Assembly: GCA_038329845.1 (NCBI GenBank)
Contig: JBBQNJ010000012.1
Coordinates: 14,944-78,943, forward strand
Length of the DNA stretch: 64,000 bases
Direction: 5' to 3'
DNA from: JBBQNJ01 sp038329845
GTDB lineage: Bacteria; Planctomycetota; Phycisphaerae; Tepidisphaerales; Tepidisphaeraceae
Shown piece after piece: positions 7,868-16,925 of the stretch. The position numbers were made by a program, and so were the translations under genes. The notes beneath the pieces were generated by a model. That model had not been told where the DNA came from. It was given only the letters and a program-made list of their open reading frames with translations, and did not search any database. Positions within the stretch are counted from its first letter, which is position 1. Every line of letters begins with the position of its first letter.

Positions 7868-7930
7868 GGCGTGTGATTGCCCAATTGAAATGTCACGGGT
7901 AATTGTCCCATTAGAACTATCAGGGGTCCA
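7868..7930. repeat. Two imperfect 25-bp direct repeats, possible IS-end relic
   Basis: GATTGCCCAATTGAAATGTCACGG is followed at once by TAATTGTCCCATTAGAACTATCAGG, an imperfect direct repeat. Such adjacent AATTG(C/T)CCCA blocks resemble multiple transposase-binding sites at ends of IS21/IS481-like elements. No transposase remains here. Confidence 0.35.
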
Positions 7931-8051
7931 GCCCTCGCGGGGGCCTTCTGCGCTTCGCCCCCGGCCCCCACCGGCCCCCCGGCCCCCTGGCCCGCCCCCG
8001 CTTACCCGCAATCATGCCCGCCCAAGGGATCATGGACCCGGGATTCCCATC

Positions 8052-8074
8052 GTAGACGCGGGACTATAGTCTAC
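8052..8074 (+). promoter_or_regulatory. -10 region and palindrome before the FAD oxidoreductase
   Basis: TATAGT (8065-8070) stands eight bases before the ATG and lies in the perfect palindrome GACTATAGTC (8062-8071). A second inverted pair GTAGAC/GTCTAC (8052-8057 and 8069-8074) surrounds it. This fits a leaderless promoter with a possible operator. Confidence 0.4.
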
Positions 8075-8078
8075 CGGC

Positions 8079-9434
8079 ATGGCTGAAACTCGTTCGTTGC
8101 GGGAACCGGCACGGGACTTAGGATTGCTTGCCGATGTGGATGTGTGCGTGCTGGGGGGAAGCTGCACCGGGGTTTTTGCCGCGATTCGGGCGGCGCGGCT
8201 GGGATGCCGGGTGGCCCTGATCGAGCGGGCCGGAGCGTTGGGGGGCGTGGCGACGCTGTCGCTGGTGAATGTGTGGCATTCGCTGCTGGACACGGCGTTC
8301 GAGCGGCCGATCATCGCGGGGCTGACGACCGAGACGATCGATCGTTTGCGCCGGCGGGACGCGGTGCGCGAACGGTGCAGGAGCCACAGCGTCGGGTTCA
8401 CGTTCAACCCGTTCGAGCTTCAGATCGAACTCGACGAGATGGTCGCCGAGAGCAAGACGATCGACCTGCATCTGCACACCCACTTCAGTGCCCCTCTGGT
8501 GGAGGACGGGGCGTTGGTGGGGGTGGCGGTGGAGAACAAATGCGGTCGGCAGGCGATCCGGGCGGGGGCGTTCATCGACGCGACCGGCGACGGCGATCTC
8601 TGCGCCCGCCTGGGCCTGGAGACGTATCGCTCGGCGCATCTTCAGCCATCGACGACCTGCGCGACGTTTTCCGGGTGGGAATCGCTGGGGAAAATCGATC
8701 TGAACGTGTTGCTTAACGCTCACCGGGACGAAGAACGACTTCCCGAGGGATTCGCCTGGGGCGCTGATCTGCCGGGATCGTCGATTCACATGCTGGCGGC
8801 GACGCGCGTTTACCAGGCCGACTGTTCTGATGGCCGTGCGCTGACCGGTGCCGAAGTCGAGGGCCGCCGGCAGGTTCGCGCGATCATGGACATCGTGCGG
8901 CGGCATGTTCCGGATCAGCAACTGGCGCTGCAATCGCTGCCGGCCCGAATCGGCATCCGTGAGACCCGGCACGTGCGCTGCCGGCGGCAACTCAGCGGCG
9001 CGGAGGTGCTGGGCGGGCGGCGATTCGACGATGCGATCGCCAACGGCAGCTATCGAGTGGATATTCATCACCAGGAGAAGCCGGGGATCACGTTCCGTTA
9101 TCTCGACGGGGTGGAGCAATACGCCCGGCCGGGATATCCGATGGTTCAGGGCCGCTGGCGCGATCCGGTCGAGGTCGATCCGACGTTTTATCAGATTCCG
9201 TACAGCGCCATGGTTCCCGCCGGGGCGTTCGGCAACGTGATCTGTGCCGGTCGGATGATCGATGCCGATTCGCAGGCCCACGCGGCGATTCGGGTGATGG
9301 TGAACATGAACCAGACGGGCGAAGCGGCGGGCGTGGCGGCCTGGCACAGTCTCGATGAGTCCAAGCCGTTCGGCGATCTCGACGCTGGCGTTGTCCGTCG
9401 AACACTCGCCGCGGGGGGGTCGATCATCATTTGA
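8079..9434 (+). CDS. FAD-dependent oxidoreductase (FAD_oxidored / xanthan-lyase-like family)
   Basis: A 451-residue flavoprotein. The dinucleotide-binding motif near the N-terminus is VCVLGGSCTGVFAAIRAARL (about residues 24-43), with GGSCTG replacing the usual GxGxxG, then the acidic residue in VALIERAGALGG. GAFIDATGDGDLCARLG (about 167-183) is the second FAD motif, and FGNVICAGRMIDADSQAHAAIRV near the C-terminus is the third. This family is common in Planctomycetes, often beside glycan-degrading genes; the substrate is unknown. A -10 box lies eight bases before the start and no Shine-Dalgarno is visible. Confidence 0.82.
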   Translation: MAETRSLREPARDLGLLADVDVCVLGGSCTGVFAAIRAARLGCRVALIERAGALGGVATLSLVNVWHSLLDTAFERPIIAGLTTETIDRLRRRDAVRERCRSHSVGFTFNPFELQIELDEMVAESKTIDLHLHTHFSAPLVEDGALVGVAVENKCGRQAIRAGAFIDATGDGDLCARLGLETYRSAHLQPSTTCATFSGWESLGKIDLNVLLNAHRDEERLPEGFAWGADLPGSSIHMLAATRVYQADCSDGRALTGAEVEGRRQVRAIMDIVRRHVPDQQLALQSLPARIGIRETRHVRCRRQLSGAEVLGGRRFDDAIANGSYRVDIHHQEKPGITFRYLDGVEQYARPGYPMVQGRWRDPVEVDPTFYQIPYSAMVPAGAFGNVICAGRMIDADSQAHAAIRVMVNMNQTGEAAGVAAWHSLDESKPFGDLDAGVVRRTLAAGGSIII

Positions 9435-9496
9435 GCGCGGGGGGGCACAGGCGGCGGGGTGGTGCGGGCCTCGGGGCTGCGTGGCTTTGGCAGGAT

Positions 9497-9513
9497 GCAG
9501 GCTGGACGCCTGC
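9497..9513. repeat. GCAGGC-N5-GCCTGC hairpin
   Basis: Same 6-bp stem as at 515-531, with loop TGGAC. It sits between two plus-strand genes and has no T-run, so it is more likely a dispersed repeat than a terminator. Confidence 0.45.
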
Positions 9514-9605
9514 ACCACAGGCAAGATTCGGGTACGTCCGTCGGGATTCTCGGGCGTGGGCGGTTTGATGGGGTCGATCCGGGGTGCTAGATTTCACGGC
9601 TGCGC

Positions 9606-11078
9606 GTGACAGTCGCCCAAGCGAATCCGATTGGAGTCCAGGCGCGGGAGGATTCCGCCGCCGGGGAGTATGCGCGCGGGCGCAGGGCGCACTGGGATGC
9701 GGTGGCGCGGAGGTCGGATGGGTGGCGCGGGGCGGGCGGGTATTATCATCGGCGGCTGGAGGCGGTGCATCGGTTTGTGATCCCGGCGGGACTGCGGGTG
9801 CTGGAGGTGGGGTGCGGGCGCGGGGATTTGCTGGCATCGCTGGGGGCGCGGCGGGCGGTGGGGGTCGATTTTTCGGCCGAGATGATCGAGCGGGCGAGGG
9901 CGGCGCATCGGGATGTCACGTTCATCGAGGCCGACGCCCACGCGTTGGAGCTGGACGAATCGTTCGACGCGATCATTCTTTCGGATCTGGTGAATGATTT
10001 GTGGGATGTGCAAGGCGTGTTCGAGCGGGTTCGGGCGCACTGTCTGCCGCATACACGCGTGATTCTCAATTTTTACAGCCGGCTGTGGGAGTTGCCGTTG
10101 AGCATCGCCCCGCGGATGAAGCTGGCGCTGGCGAAGCCGAAGATTCAGAACTGGCTGACGGTGCCTGATGTGTCGAATCTGCTCCGGTTGGCGGGGTTGG
10201 AGCCGCTGCGGCACTGGGAAGAGGTGCTGATGCCGCTGGGGATTCCGATCATGGCGCCGCTGTGCAACCGGGTGCTGGTGCGGACCTGGCCGCTGAAGCA
10301 TCTGGCATTGACGAATCTGATGGTGGCGCGTCCGGCGCCGATGCGCGAATGCGACCCGCCGCCGGTGGTGTCGGTGATCGTGCCGGCGCGGAACGAGTCG
10401 GGGAACATCGAGTCGATCTTCCAGCGCACGCCGTCGATGGGGGCGGGGACGGAGCTGGTTTTCGTCGAGGGTCACTCGACCGATGACACATTCGCGGCGA
10501 TCGAGCGGGCGGCCTCGGCGCGGGCGCAAGATCGGGTGCAGGTTCTCAAGCAGCCGGGGCGTGGCAAGGGGGATGCGGTCCGGGCTGGATTCGCCGCGGC
10601 GCGGGGGGAGGTGCTGATGATCCTCGACGCCGATCTGACGGTGCCGCCGGAGGATCTGCCGCGATTTTATCACGCCTGGCGAAGCGGGCAGGGGGAGTTC
10701 ATCAACGGCGTGCGGCTGGTGTACCCGATGGAGAAGCAGGCGATGCGGCCGCTGAATTTGCTGGGCAACAAGTTTTTCAGTTGGGCGTTTTCGTGGCTGC
10801 TGGGCCAGCCGATCAAGGACACGCTGTGCGGGACGAAGGTACTTAGCCGCTCGGATTATCAGCGTCTGATCGCCGGTCGCGCGTATTTCGGCGAGTTCGA
10901 TCCGTTCGGCGATTTCGACCTGGTGTTCGGGGCCGCGAAGTTGAACCTGAAGATCGTGGACTTGCCGGTGCGCTATCGCGCCCGCACTTACGGGTCCACG
11001 AACATCCATCGCTGGCGACATGGGTGGCTGCTGTTGAAAATGGTGGCGTTCGCCGCGCGGCGGATCAAGTTCATCTAG
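9606..11078 (+). CDS. Fusion of class-I SAM methyltransferase and family-2 glycosyltransferase
   Basis: A 490-residue two-domain protein. The N-terminal half is a methyltransferase: VLEVGCGRGDLLASLG (motif I, about 65-80), AVGVDFSAEMIERAR, then FDAIILSDLVNDLWD. The C-terminal half (from about 255) is a GT-A glycosyltransferase: VSVIVPARNESGNI, LVFVEGHSTDDT, GKGDAVRAGFAAARGEVLMI and DADLTVPPEDL, with later DTLCGTKVLSRSDY as in dolichol-phosphate-mannose-synthase-like enzymes. The start is GTG, with a TAGATT -10 at 9588-9593. It heads a cluster with two more methyltransferases and a GT87-like protein, so a glycolipid or surface-glycan role is likely. Acceptor and sugar are unknown. Confidence 0.88.
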   Translation: MTVAQANPIGVQAREDSAAGEYARGRRAHWDAVARRSDGWRGAGGYYHRRLEAVHRFVIPAGLRVLEVGCGRGDLLASLGARRAVGVDFSAEMIERARAAHRDVTFIEADAHALELDESFDAIILSDLVNDLWDVQGVFERVRAHCLPHTRVILNFYSRLWELPLSIAPRMKLALAKPKIQNWLTVPDVSNLLRLAGLEPLRHWEEVLMPLGIPIMAPLCNRVLVRTWPLKHLALTNLMVARPAPMRECDPPPVVSVIVPARNESGNIESIFQRTPSMGAGTELVFVEGHSTDDTFAAIERAASARAQDRVQVLKQPGRGKGDAVRAGFAAARGEVLMILDADLTVPPEDLPRFYHAWRSGQGEFINGVRLVYPMEKQAMRPLNLLGNKFFSWAFSWLLGQPIKDTLCGTKVLSRSDYQRLIAGRAYFGEFDPFGDFDLVFGAAKLNLKIVDLPVRYRARTYGSTNIHRWRHGWLLLKMVAFAARRIKFI

Positions 11079-11216
11079 TGTGGTGGCTCATAAATAGTGC
11101 GTCTCAGGCTCGACTGGGAATCCTTTGTTATGTACCTTTCAGGTTGCTTTGGCGACTGAACATGAGATGCCATCAGGCCGAGACACTACACTCGTATTGG
11201 CGACGGGGTTCTGACC

Positions 11217-11984
11217 ATGCTTCGACGGCTGCTGTCGCATCCTCTGACCCGCGGACTGGATATCGATCATCCGGGGACGACGGCGCTGCGGCGATGGATC
11301 ATTCGTGAAAAATCGCTGCTGCATCGCGTCTATCGGCGTTGGTACGCGCAGATCGCCGAGTGGGTGCCCGATTCACCGGCACCGGCGCTGGAGTTGGGTT
11401 CGGGGCCGGGGTTTCTCGATCAGTTCGTTCCGCGGCTGATCACGTCGGAGATTTTTCACTGCCCCGGGGTGCGGGCGCAGTTGGACGCCCATCGGCTTTG
11501 CTTCGCCGACGCGACCTTGCGGGCGGTGGCGATGGTGGATGTGCTGCATCACCTGCCGCGCCCGCGACGGTTTTTCGCCGAGGCGATGCGCTGCGTCGAG
11601 ATCGGCGGGACGCTGGTGATGATCGAACCGTGGGTGAACCGCTGGTCCACGCGGATCTACGCCGGTCTTCACCATGAGCCGTTTTGTCCCGATTCGCCGG
11701 AATGGGATTTCCCATCGTCGGGGCCGCTGTCGGGAGCCAACGGCGCATTGCCGTGGATCATCTTCCAGCGCGACCGCGAGCGTTTCGAGCGGGAGTTTCC
11801 CGGTTGGCGGATCGAGACGATTCGACCGATGATGCCGCTGATGTACCTCTGGTCGGGCGGCGTTTCTCTACGAGCGGTGGTCCCAGGCTGGGCCTGGCGC
11901 CCGCTGGACGCGGTGGACCGGATGCTGGGTCCTTCGCGGGGCATGTTCGCGCTGATCGTATTGCGCCGAGTGGAATTGCCATGA
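11217..11984 (+). CDS. Class-I SAM-dependent methyltransferase
   Basis: A 255-residue protein. Motif I is PALELGSGPGFLDQFVP (about 56-72). MVDVLHHLPRPRRFFAEAMR (about 104-123) is the post-motif region, and GGTLVMIEPWVN follows. The C-terminal half has aromatic and hydrophobic stretches (LMYLWSGGVSLRAVVPGWAW) suggesting a lipid-linked substrate, which is inference. Its stop overlaps the next start by four bases. No Shine-Dalgarno is obvious. Substrate unknown. Confidence 0.78.
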   Translation: MLRRLLSHPLTRGLDIDHPGTTALRRWIIREKSLLHRVYRRWYAQIAEWVPDSPAPALELGSGPGFLDQFVPRLITSEIFHCPGVRAQLDAHRLCFADATLRAVAMVDVLHHLPRPRRFFAEAMRCVEIGGTLVMIEPWVNRWSTRIYAGLHHEPFCPDSPEWDFPSSGPLSGANGALPWIIFQRDRERFEREFPGWRIETIRPMMPLMYLWSGGVSLRAVVPGWAWRPLDAVDRMLGPSRGMFALIVLRRVELP

Positions 11985-12625
11985 GTCAGACCCTGCGACT
12001 GTTGCGGCGTGATGAGTACGCCGGTGTGAACGAGGTCGATCCGATCCGCTTTTATTACTGGCCGATTTTCGGGCGGATGTACCGGCGTCGAGTTGAGCTG
12101 TGCCTGGGCGAATTGACCGGCGGTGGGCGCATCCTCGAGATCGGGTTTGGCACCGGGCTGACATTTCTTAATCTACATGGGCAATACGAAGAAATTCATG
12201 GCCTGGATCTCACGGCGGACGTGCGCGCGGTGCATGAGGTGTTCGCCGGTCATGGGATCAAAACCGATTTGCGCAATGGCGACGTGCTGGCATTGCCGTA
12301 CGAGGATGCGACGTTCGACAGCGTGTTGCTGATCAGCATTCTTGAGCATATTCGTCCCGAGCAGCAGGCTCGGGCGTTTGCGGAGATTCGCCGGGTTCTC
12401 AAGCCGGGCGGGCAGGTGGTGTACGGCGTTCCGATCGAGCGGCGGCTGATGGTGATGATGTTCCATCTGCTCGGATACGACATCCGCGAGCACCATTTTG
12501 CGACCGAGCATGATGTGCGATCCGCCGCCGAAAAAGTCATGGCGCCGGTGGCGATCCGGCGGATGTACGCGACGCCGGCGATATTCGGCGCGGTGTACGA
12601 AGTGGGGCATTTCGTCAAAGCATGA
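11981..12625 (+). CDS. Class-I SAM-dependent methyltransferase (Methyltransf_11 type)
   Basis: A 214-residue protein: RILEIGFGTGLTFLNLHGQY (motif I, about 50-69), GLDLTADVRA, LRNGDVLALPYEDATFDSVL (motif II region) and ILEHIRPEQQARAFAEI, then RRVLKPGGQVVYGVP (motif III). The ATG at 11981 overlaps the previous stop; the open frame begins further upstream but only as a shadow of the preceding gene. The gene ends with a four-base overlap into the membrane protein gene, so the three genes are coupled. Substrate unknown. Confidence 0.82.
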   Translation: MSQTLRLLRRDEYAGVNEVDPIRFYYWPIFGRMYRRRVELCLGELTGGGRILEIGFGTGLTFLNLHGQYEEIHGLDLTADVRAVHEVFAGHGIKTDLRNGDVLALPYEDATFDSVLLISILEHIRPEQQARAFAEIRRVLKPGGQVVYGVPIERRLMVMMFHLLGYDIREHHFATEHDVRSAAEKVMAPVAIRRMYATPAIFGAVYEVGHFVKA

Positions 12626-14079
12626 CCGAGAACGGCGCTCAACCCGGCTCGCTGGCGGCCGCACCGCGGCGGGCGATGAGTTGGACGGCGCTGTGTGCCC
12701 TGGCGGTCGCCGCGGCGGGGCTGGGTCAGGCGATGCAGGTGCGTGACGGGCTGTACGATCCGAGTGCGGTGGCGTGGCTGGCGGTGGCGGTGATGGCCGG
12801 GGGATGGGCGATTCTCGGGCGTGCGGCGGCTTGGGTGGAGCGGCGGGGACCGCGGGTTCTGCTCGATTTGCTCACGGTTTTGGTCGTGGCGCAACTGGCG
12901 ACGATGGCTCGTCGGCCCCCGATCGACGGATTTCCCGCAGCGCTCGAAGCCCGCGCGATGATGCTGCTGGGCGCGGGGATGATCGTGGCAGTGCGCCTGG
13001 CGCCGCTACGGCATCTGCGCTGGATCGCGCCGGCGATGATCGGCGTTTATCTGCTGCTGGGGATCATAGCGGTGGGGATGAACCCCAAGCCGATCATCGA
13101 TGTGTATACCGTTCATGTCGAGGCGGTCGAAGAACTGATGAGCGGTCGCAATCCCTACGCGATGACGTTCAGCGACCCGTATCGCGGCACGTCGTTCACG
13201 TATCCGCCGGGCATGGCGCACGATGGGCGGCTGTGGTTCGGGTGGATGTATCCGCCGTTGAGCCTGGTGCTGTCGGGGATCGGACAGATCGCGGTGGGGG
13301 ATTTTCGCTACGCGCATCTTCTGGCGATGGCGTCGGCGGGTGCGATGATCGCCATGATGGGTTGGCGATCGGGGCGGTGTGCTGGCCGCGTGGGTGTGCT
13401 GGCCGCGGGGTTGCTGCTGTTTAGCCCGCGGGCGTTGTATTTCATCCAGATGGGATGGACCGAGGCCCTGGTGACGATGCTGCTGGCGGGGACGGTGCTG
13501 GCGGCGATGTCGGGTCGCGCCGGTGCCGGTCGGCTCGATCGCGGAGGCGTGTCGTGGAAGCTGATCGCGGCGCTGGGGCTGCTTCTGGCGATCAAGCAGC
13601 ACATGGTTCTGCTGATCCCGGCGGTTTTTCTGCTCACGGGCGAGAACTGGCGGGCGGCGATTCGGCTGCTGATTGCCGCGATTGCACTCGCGGCCCTCGT
13701 CACGCTGCCGCTGGCGCTGTGGGATCCGGCGGCGTTCGTGCGGGGCGTTGTTCTGCTGCAATTGTGGCTTCCTTTTCGCCACGATGCGTTGAGTTTTCCG
13801 GCGATGGTGAACGCCTGGTGGGGCGTTGCCCCATCGCCGATCTGGGGGTTTGTCGCGTATGCCGCGGCGATGGGCGTGTGCCTTCGGCGATGCCCGCGCA
13901 GCGCTGGGGGATTTGCGATGGCCACCGGCATTTCGCTGCTGGCGTTTTTCGCGTTCGGCAAGCAGGCATTTTGTAATTATTACATGCTGGTGTCGGCGGC
14001 GTTCGCCTGCGCGATCGCCGCCACCGCCGCCGCCGCCGCCGCTTCCCCCGAGCGCCCGGGCGGCGAGGCTCAGTCGTAG
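12622..14079 (+). CDS. Polytopic membrane protein, GT87-like (DUF2029) mannosyltransferase candidate
   Basis: A 485-residue integral membrane protein with about ten or more hydrophobic helices. After the first helices an extracytoplasmic loop has HVEAVEELMSGRNPYAMTF followed by FTYPPGMAHDGRLWFGWMYP. The GxNPY and YPP motifs are typical of polyprenyl-phosphate-dependent GT-C enzymes of the GT87/DUF2029 group. The C-terminus is Ala-rich. It is last in a coupled run with the methyltransferases. Transfer of a sugar to a lipid or glycan outside the membrane is inferred from family and context. Confidence 0.7.
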   Translation: MTENGAQPGSLAAAPRRAMSWTALCALAVAAAGLGQAMQVRDGLYDPSAVAWLAVAVMAGGWAILGRAAAWVERRGPRVLLDLLTVLVVAQLATMARRPPIDGFPAALEARAMMLLGAGMIVAVRLAPLRHLRWIAPAMIGVYLLLGIIAVGMNPKPIIDVYTVHVEAVEELMSGRNPYAMTFSDPYRGTSFTYPPGMAHDGRLWFGWMYPPLSLVLSGIGQIAVGDFRYAHLLAMASAGAMIAMMGWRSGRCAGRVGVLAAGLLLFSPRALYFIQMGWTEALVTMLLAGTVLAAMSGRAGAGRLDRGGVSWKLIAALGLLLAIKQHMVLLIPAVFLLTGENWRAAIRLLIAAIALAALVTLPLALWDPAAFVRGVVLLQLWLPFRHDALSFPAMVNAWWGVAPSPIWGFVAYAAAMGVCLRRCPRSAGGFAMATGISLLAFFAFGKQAFCNYYMLVSAAFACAIAATAAAAAASPERPGGEAQS

Positions 14080-14322
14080 CAGGCCGCGATTTCATCCAGC
14101 CGGCGATAGAGTTCGACGACGACCTTGCGGTACAAGTCGAACTCGCTGCGGGTGGAGAGTCCCAGTTCCGCAGAGCGCGGAGGTGTTCGTCGGCATGACT
14201 CGGGACGCCGACATCCTCGTGGGCATGATGAAGAACCGCGACAATCGCCAGGAGTGTGGAGGTTCAGCCGAGGCTTGTCTTGACGAGCCGTCGGAGCACG
14301 CCGACGATGCGGTGCTTCATTG
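14080..14322. other. Intergenic region with a possible gene relic on the minus strand
   Basis: Minus-strand translation gives two coding-looking pieces in different frames: IVAVLHHAHEDVGVPSHADE and, further 3', SEFDLYRKVVVELYRRLDEI. They may be parts of one frameshifted small helical protein. No start, Shine-Dalgarno or recognised family was found. Confidence 0.25.
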
Positions 14323-15591
14323 ATGACTCGCTTATCACCCCCACCTCCGGGCGCGTCCCAAGCGGCGAGCGGCGGCACGTCGCTGGTTGCGGTCTATGCC
14401 GTCGAGGCGATCAGCTCAATCTGCTCGACGTCGCTGACGATCGGGATATTTTTCTTCATGCAGGACCAGTATGGGTGGGGGCTGAAGCGCAACTTCGCAC
14501 TGGCGGTGGGGCAGGGCGCAACCTACATGCTGGGGGCGCTGCTGGCCGGGCGGATCGAGCGAAGGCTGGGTCGTCGGGCGATGCTGGCAATGCTCTACGC
14601 GATCCTCGCCGGGCTGTGCGCGGCGGCGGCGTGGTGGGGCGGGGCGATTCTTATCGTGTCGATCCTGGTCGCCTATACGATGGTTATCTCCGCGACCTGG
14701 CCGGTCTTGGAGAGCCTGGTATCGGTCGGGGTCGATGCGCATGTGATGTCCCGCCGGATCGGCGTGTACAACCTGGTCTGGTCGGGGGTCAGCGCCGCGA
14801 CGGTGGCGCTGACGGGGACGATCATCCAACACTGGCCGGTCGGGGTGTTGATGGCACCGGCGGCGCTGCATGGGATTGCGGCGCTGGTGATGCTGGCGGC
14901 GAGGCTGCCGCTGGAGCCGGGGGCTGAGCGTGGCGTCCATCTCGACGCCGAGCCGGAGCTGCTGCGCAAGCGGACGCTGGCGATGTGGCTGTCACGGATC
15001 GCCATGCCCTCGACTTACGTGGTGATCTACGCAATGGCCGCGATGATGCCGTTATTGCCGGTGCTGGCGCTGTACGACACCGGGACGCGCACCGTGATCG
15101 GCAGCGCCTGGCTGGTGGGGCGGTGGCTGGCCTTCGCGGGGCTGGCGATGACCGCGTGGTGGCACACCCGCCCGCTGCTGCTGCTGTTCAGCACCGCCGC
15201 GATGCTCGTGACGTTCATCGGCGTCGGTATCCGCGCATCGGACCTGCCGGGATTGCACGGGCTGCCGGCGTCGGCGGACCTGGGCGTGATGATCGGCTCG
15301 CAGATGTTGTTGGGCGTGACGCTGGGCGTAATCTATGCCGGGAGTCTATACTTCGGGATGGCGCTTAGCAGCGGCAGCACCGAGCATGGCGGCTATCATG
15401 AGGCGCTGATCGGACTGGGCTGCGTGCTGGGTCCGGGCGTGGGCGCGCTGACGCAAGTGATCTGGCCGGGGAATCTGACGGCCGGCGTGTGGGCGGTGTC
15501 GGGCGTGGTCGGGGTAAGCCTGGTCTCGGCGATAGTGGCCGCGGCCGAAGCCCGCCGGCGTCGCCGGTGCCGGGGCGCGGGAAGGACCTGA
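14323..15591 (+). CDS. MFS transporter
   Basis: A 422-residue membrane protein with about twelve hydrophobic segments. The first cytoplasmic loop after TM2 has LLAGRIERRLGRRAMLAML, matching the MFS GxxxDRxGRR motif. A central loop (about 205-225) splits the protein into two six-helix halves. ATG 14323 is preceded by an in-frame TTG at 14320. It follows the glycan cluster on the same strand after a 240-base gap, so co-function is possible but unproven. Substrate unknown. Confidence 0.8.
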   Translation: MTRLSPPPPGASQAASGGTSLVAVYAVEAISSICSTSLTIGIFFFMQDQYGWGLKRNFALAVGQGATYMLGALLAGRIERRLGRRAMLAMLYAILAGLCAAAAWWGGAILIVSILVAYTMVISATWPVLESLVSVGVDAHVMSRRIGVYNLVWSGVSAATVALTGTIIQHWPVGVLMAPAALHGIAALVMLAARLPLEPGAERGVHLDAEPELLRKRTLAMWLSRIAMPSTYVVIYAMAAMMPLLPVLALYDTGTRTVIGSAWLVGRWLAFAGLAMTAWWHTRPLLLLFSTAAMLVTFIGVGIRASDLPGLHGLPASADLGVMIGSQMLLGVTLGVIYAGSLYFGMALSSGSTEHGGYHEALIGLGCVLGPGVGALTQVIWPGNLTAGVWAVSGVVGVSLVSAIVAAAEARRRRRCRGAGRT

Positions 15592-15645
15592 GTTTTCGCG
15601 CCCCTGAAAGCCGCGGCGTCGGGGGCGGATAAAAAAAAGATCGGA

Positions 15646-16704
15646 ATGACTATGAAGCACCCAATTTTTCGGACGATTATCGCGGTTTTGCCGGCCCTGT
15701 TCATGGCGGGGGGATGCAACCTCTTTACGCCGTCGGATTCGACGATTCGCGGGCAGGCGACGAACTTCCATTCATCGCTCGAACCGGCGGTGATGGAGGA
15801 CAAGGCATCGGATCCGGTGCTGGAGCGGTACATGCAGGCGATCGGGTCGCGCATCATCGAGGCGGCGCGGGCGATGGATGTGGCGGGCGAGGGTCCCAAG
15901 GCGCACACCCGGGGCAAGGACAACTCGTGGATGTTCAACGTGCAGTTCCACCTGGTCAACAGCAAAACGCTCAACGCCTTCACGACGGGCGGGGATCACA
16001 TTTACATCTACAACGAGCTGCTCCAGGACTGCAAGAACGAGAACGAGCTGGCGGCGGTGATGTCGCATGAATATGCCCATATTTACTGCCGCCATGTGCA
16101 GTCGGGGACGGATCGGCAGTACAAGGTTCTAGCCGGGGCGCTGGCGCTGGGTGGGGCGGGGTATCTGGTCGGCGGTAAGGAAAAGGGGGCCGAGTATGCC
16201 CAGCTCGCCAGCCAGGGGGCGACGGTGGCGGGCTCGCTGATCAACATGGGATTCACGCGGGACGACGAGGCGCAGGCCGATGAATGGGGCTGGTATTTCT
16301 ACACGCGTGCGGGGTGGGATCCGGCCCAGTTCGGGGGATTTTTCCAGACCATGATCGACAAGGGTCTGGACACCGCCCCGGAGATGCTCAGCGATCATCC
16401 GAGTTTGAAGAACCGCGTGGCGTGGGCGAAGAAGATGTACGATCAGGGGAAGTATGACGCCTCGTGGCGAAAACCGCCTGTGGCATCGCCGGCGGAGTTC
16501 GAGGCGATCAAGAAGAAGGCCGCGGCGCTGGGTCAGCGGATGCCGGACGACAAGAGCCTGGCGAACAGCCAGCAGCTTTTGCAGGCATTGCCGCGAAGCT
16601 GCATCGCCCCGGTGGATCCGGCGGATCGTAAATCGGCGGCGGATCGCTTAGCGGCGTCGCTGCGGGCCCAAGCCGCCAAGCCGCGCGATGCCCGCCGCTT
16701 ATAG
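15646..16704 (+). CDS. M48 family metalloprotease, lipoprotein
   Basis: A 352-residue periplasmic zinc protease. A signal peptide ends in a lipobox (MAGGC, Cys24), so it is probably lipid-anchored. The zinc motif HEYAH (in AVMSHEYAHIYCRH, about 145-158) and the downstream glutamate in DDEAQADEWG (about 205-214) are both present. SDHPSLKNRVAWAK is the conserved M48 C-terminal segment. It resembles BepA/LoiP-type proteases acting in outer-membrane quality control. ATG 15646 is used; ATG 15652 is equally possible. Confidence 0.9.
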   Translation: MTMKHPIFRTIIAVLPALFMAGGCNLFTPSDSTIRGQATNFHSSLEPAVMEDKASDPVLERYMQAIGSRIIEAARAMDVAGEGPKAHTRGKDNSWMFNVQFHLVNSKTLNAFTTGGDHIYIYNELLQDCKNENELAAVMSHEYAHIYCRHVQSGTDRQYKVLAGALALGGAGYLVGGKEKGAEYAQLASQGATVAGSLINMGFTRDDEAQADEWGWYFYTRAGWDPAQFGGFFQTMIDKGLDTAPEMLSDHPSLKNRVAWAKKMYDQGKYDASWRKPPVASPAEFEAIKKKAAALGQRMPDDKSLANSQQLLQALPRSCIAPVDPADRKSAADRLAASLRAQAAKPRDARRL

Positions 16705-16730
16705 GCGACGGTTCGGCCGCCGGAAAGTTT

Positions 16731-16925
16731 TGTAGGGTGGGGCTTGCCCCACCATTTCCGAATGGCAACGAAATGGGTAACACTTCAGCCGTCTGCCGCG
16801 ATTCCCGTTTTTGCGGCCTCAGTCAAGTTGGGTCTGTCTGCTGACCCGCGATATCAGCCTCAGAATCAACGTGCCGGCATTTGGCTGAAATGTGACCGAA
16901 ATGGTGGGGCAAGCCCCACCCTACA
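16731..16925. repeat. 195-bp palindromic structure with 28-bp perfect arms
   Basis: The arm TGTAGGGTGGGGCTTGCCCC..., 16731-16758, is the exact complement of 16898-16925. Each arm is itself a hairpin (GGTGGGG CTTG CCCCACC). Between them lies copy 1 of the 115-bp element (16779-16893). The GGTGGGG arms resemble the REP-like units around 49.6, 50.7 and 56.9 kb. Confidence 0.7.
16779..16893. repeat. 115-bp dispersed element, copy 1
   Basis: Nearly identical to 36020-36133 with a one-base indel and only a few substitutions. Ends are imperfect inverted repeats (ACACTTCAGCC at the left, GGCTGAAATGT at the right). No ORF of note. It could be a MITE or a structured RNA element. The rest of this 427-base gap (16705-17131) holds nothing else recognised. 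Confidence 0.65.

Noticed and set aside
11079..11216. Imperfect inverted repeat (GTCTCAGGC / GCCGAGAC)
   Set aside because: The match is short and imperfect; not clearly different from chance in this gap.
14080..14322. Small helical protein gene on the minus strand
   Set aside because: The coding-looking pieces are in two frames, with no start signals or recognised family; mentioned only as a possible relic.
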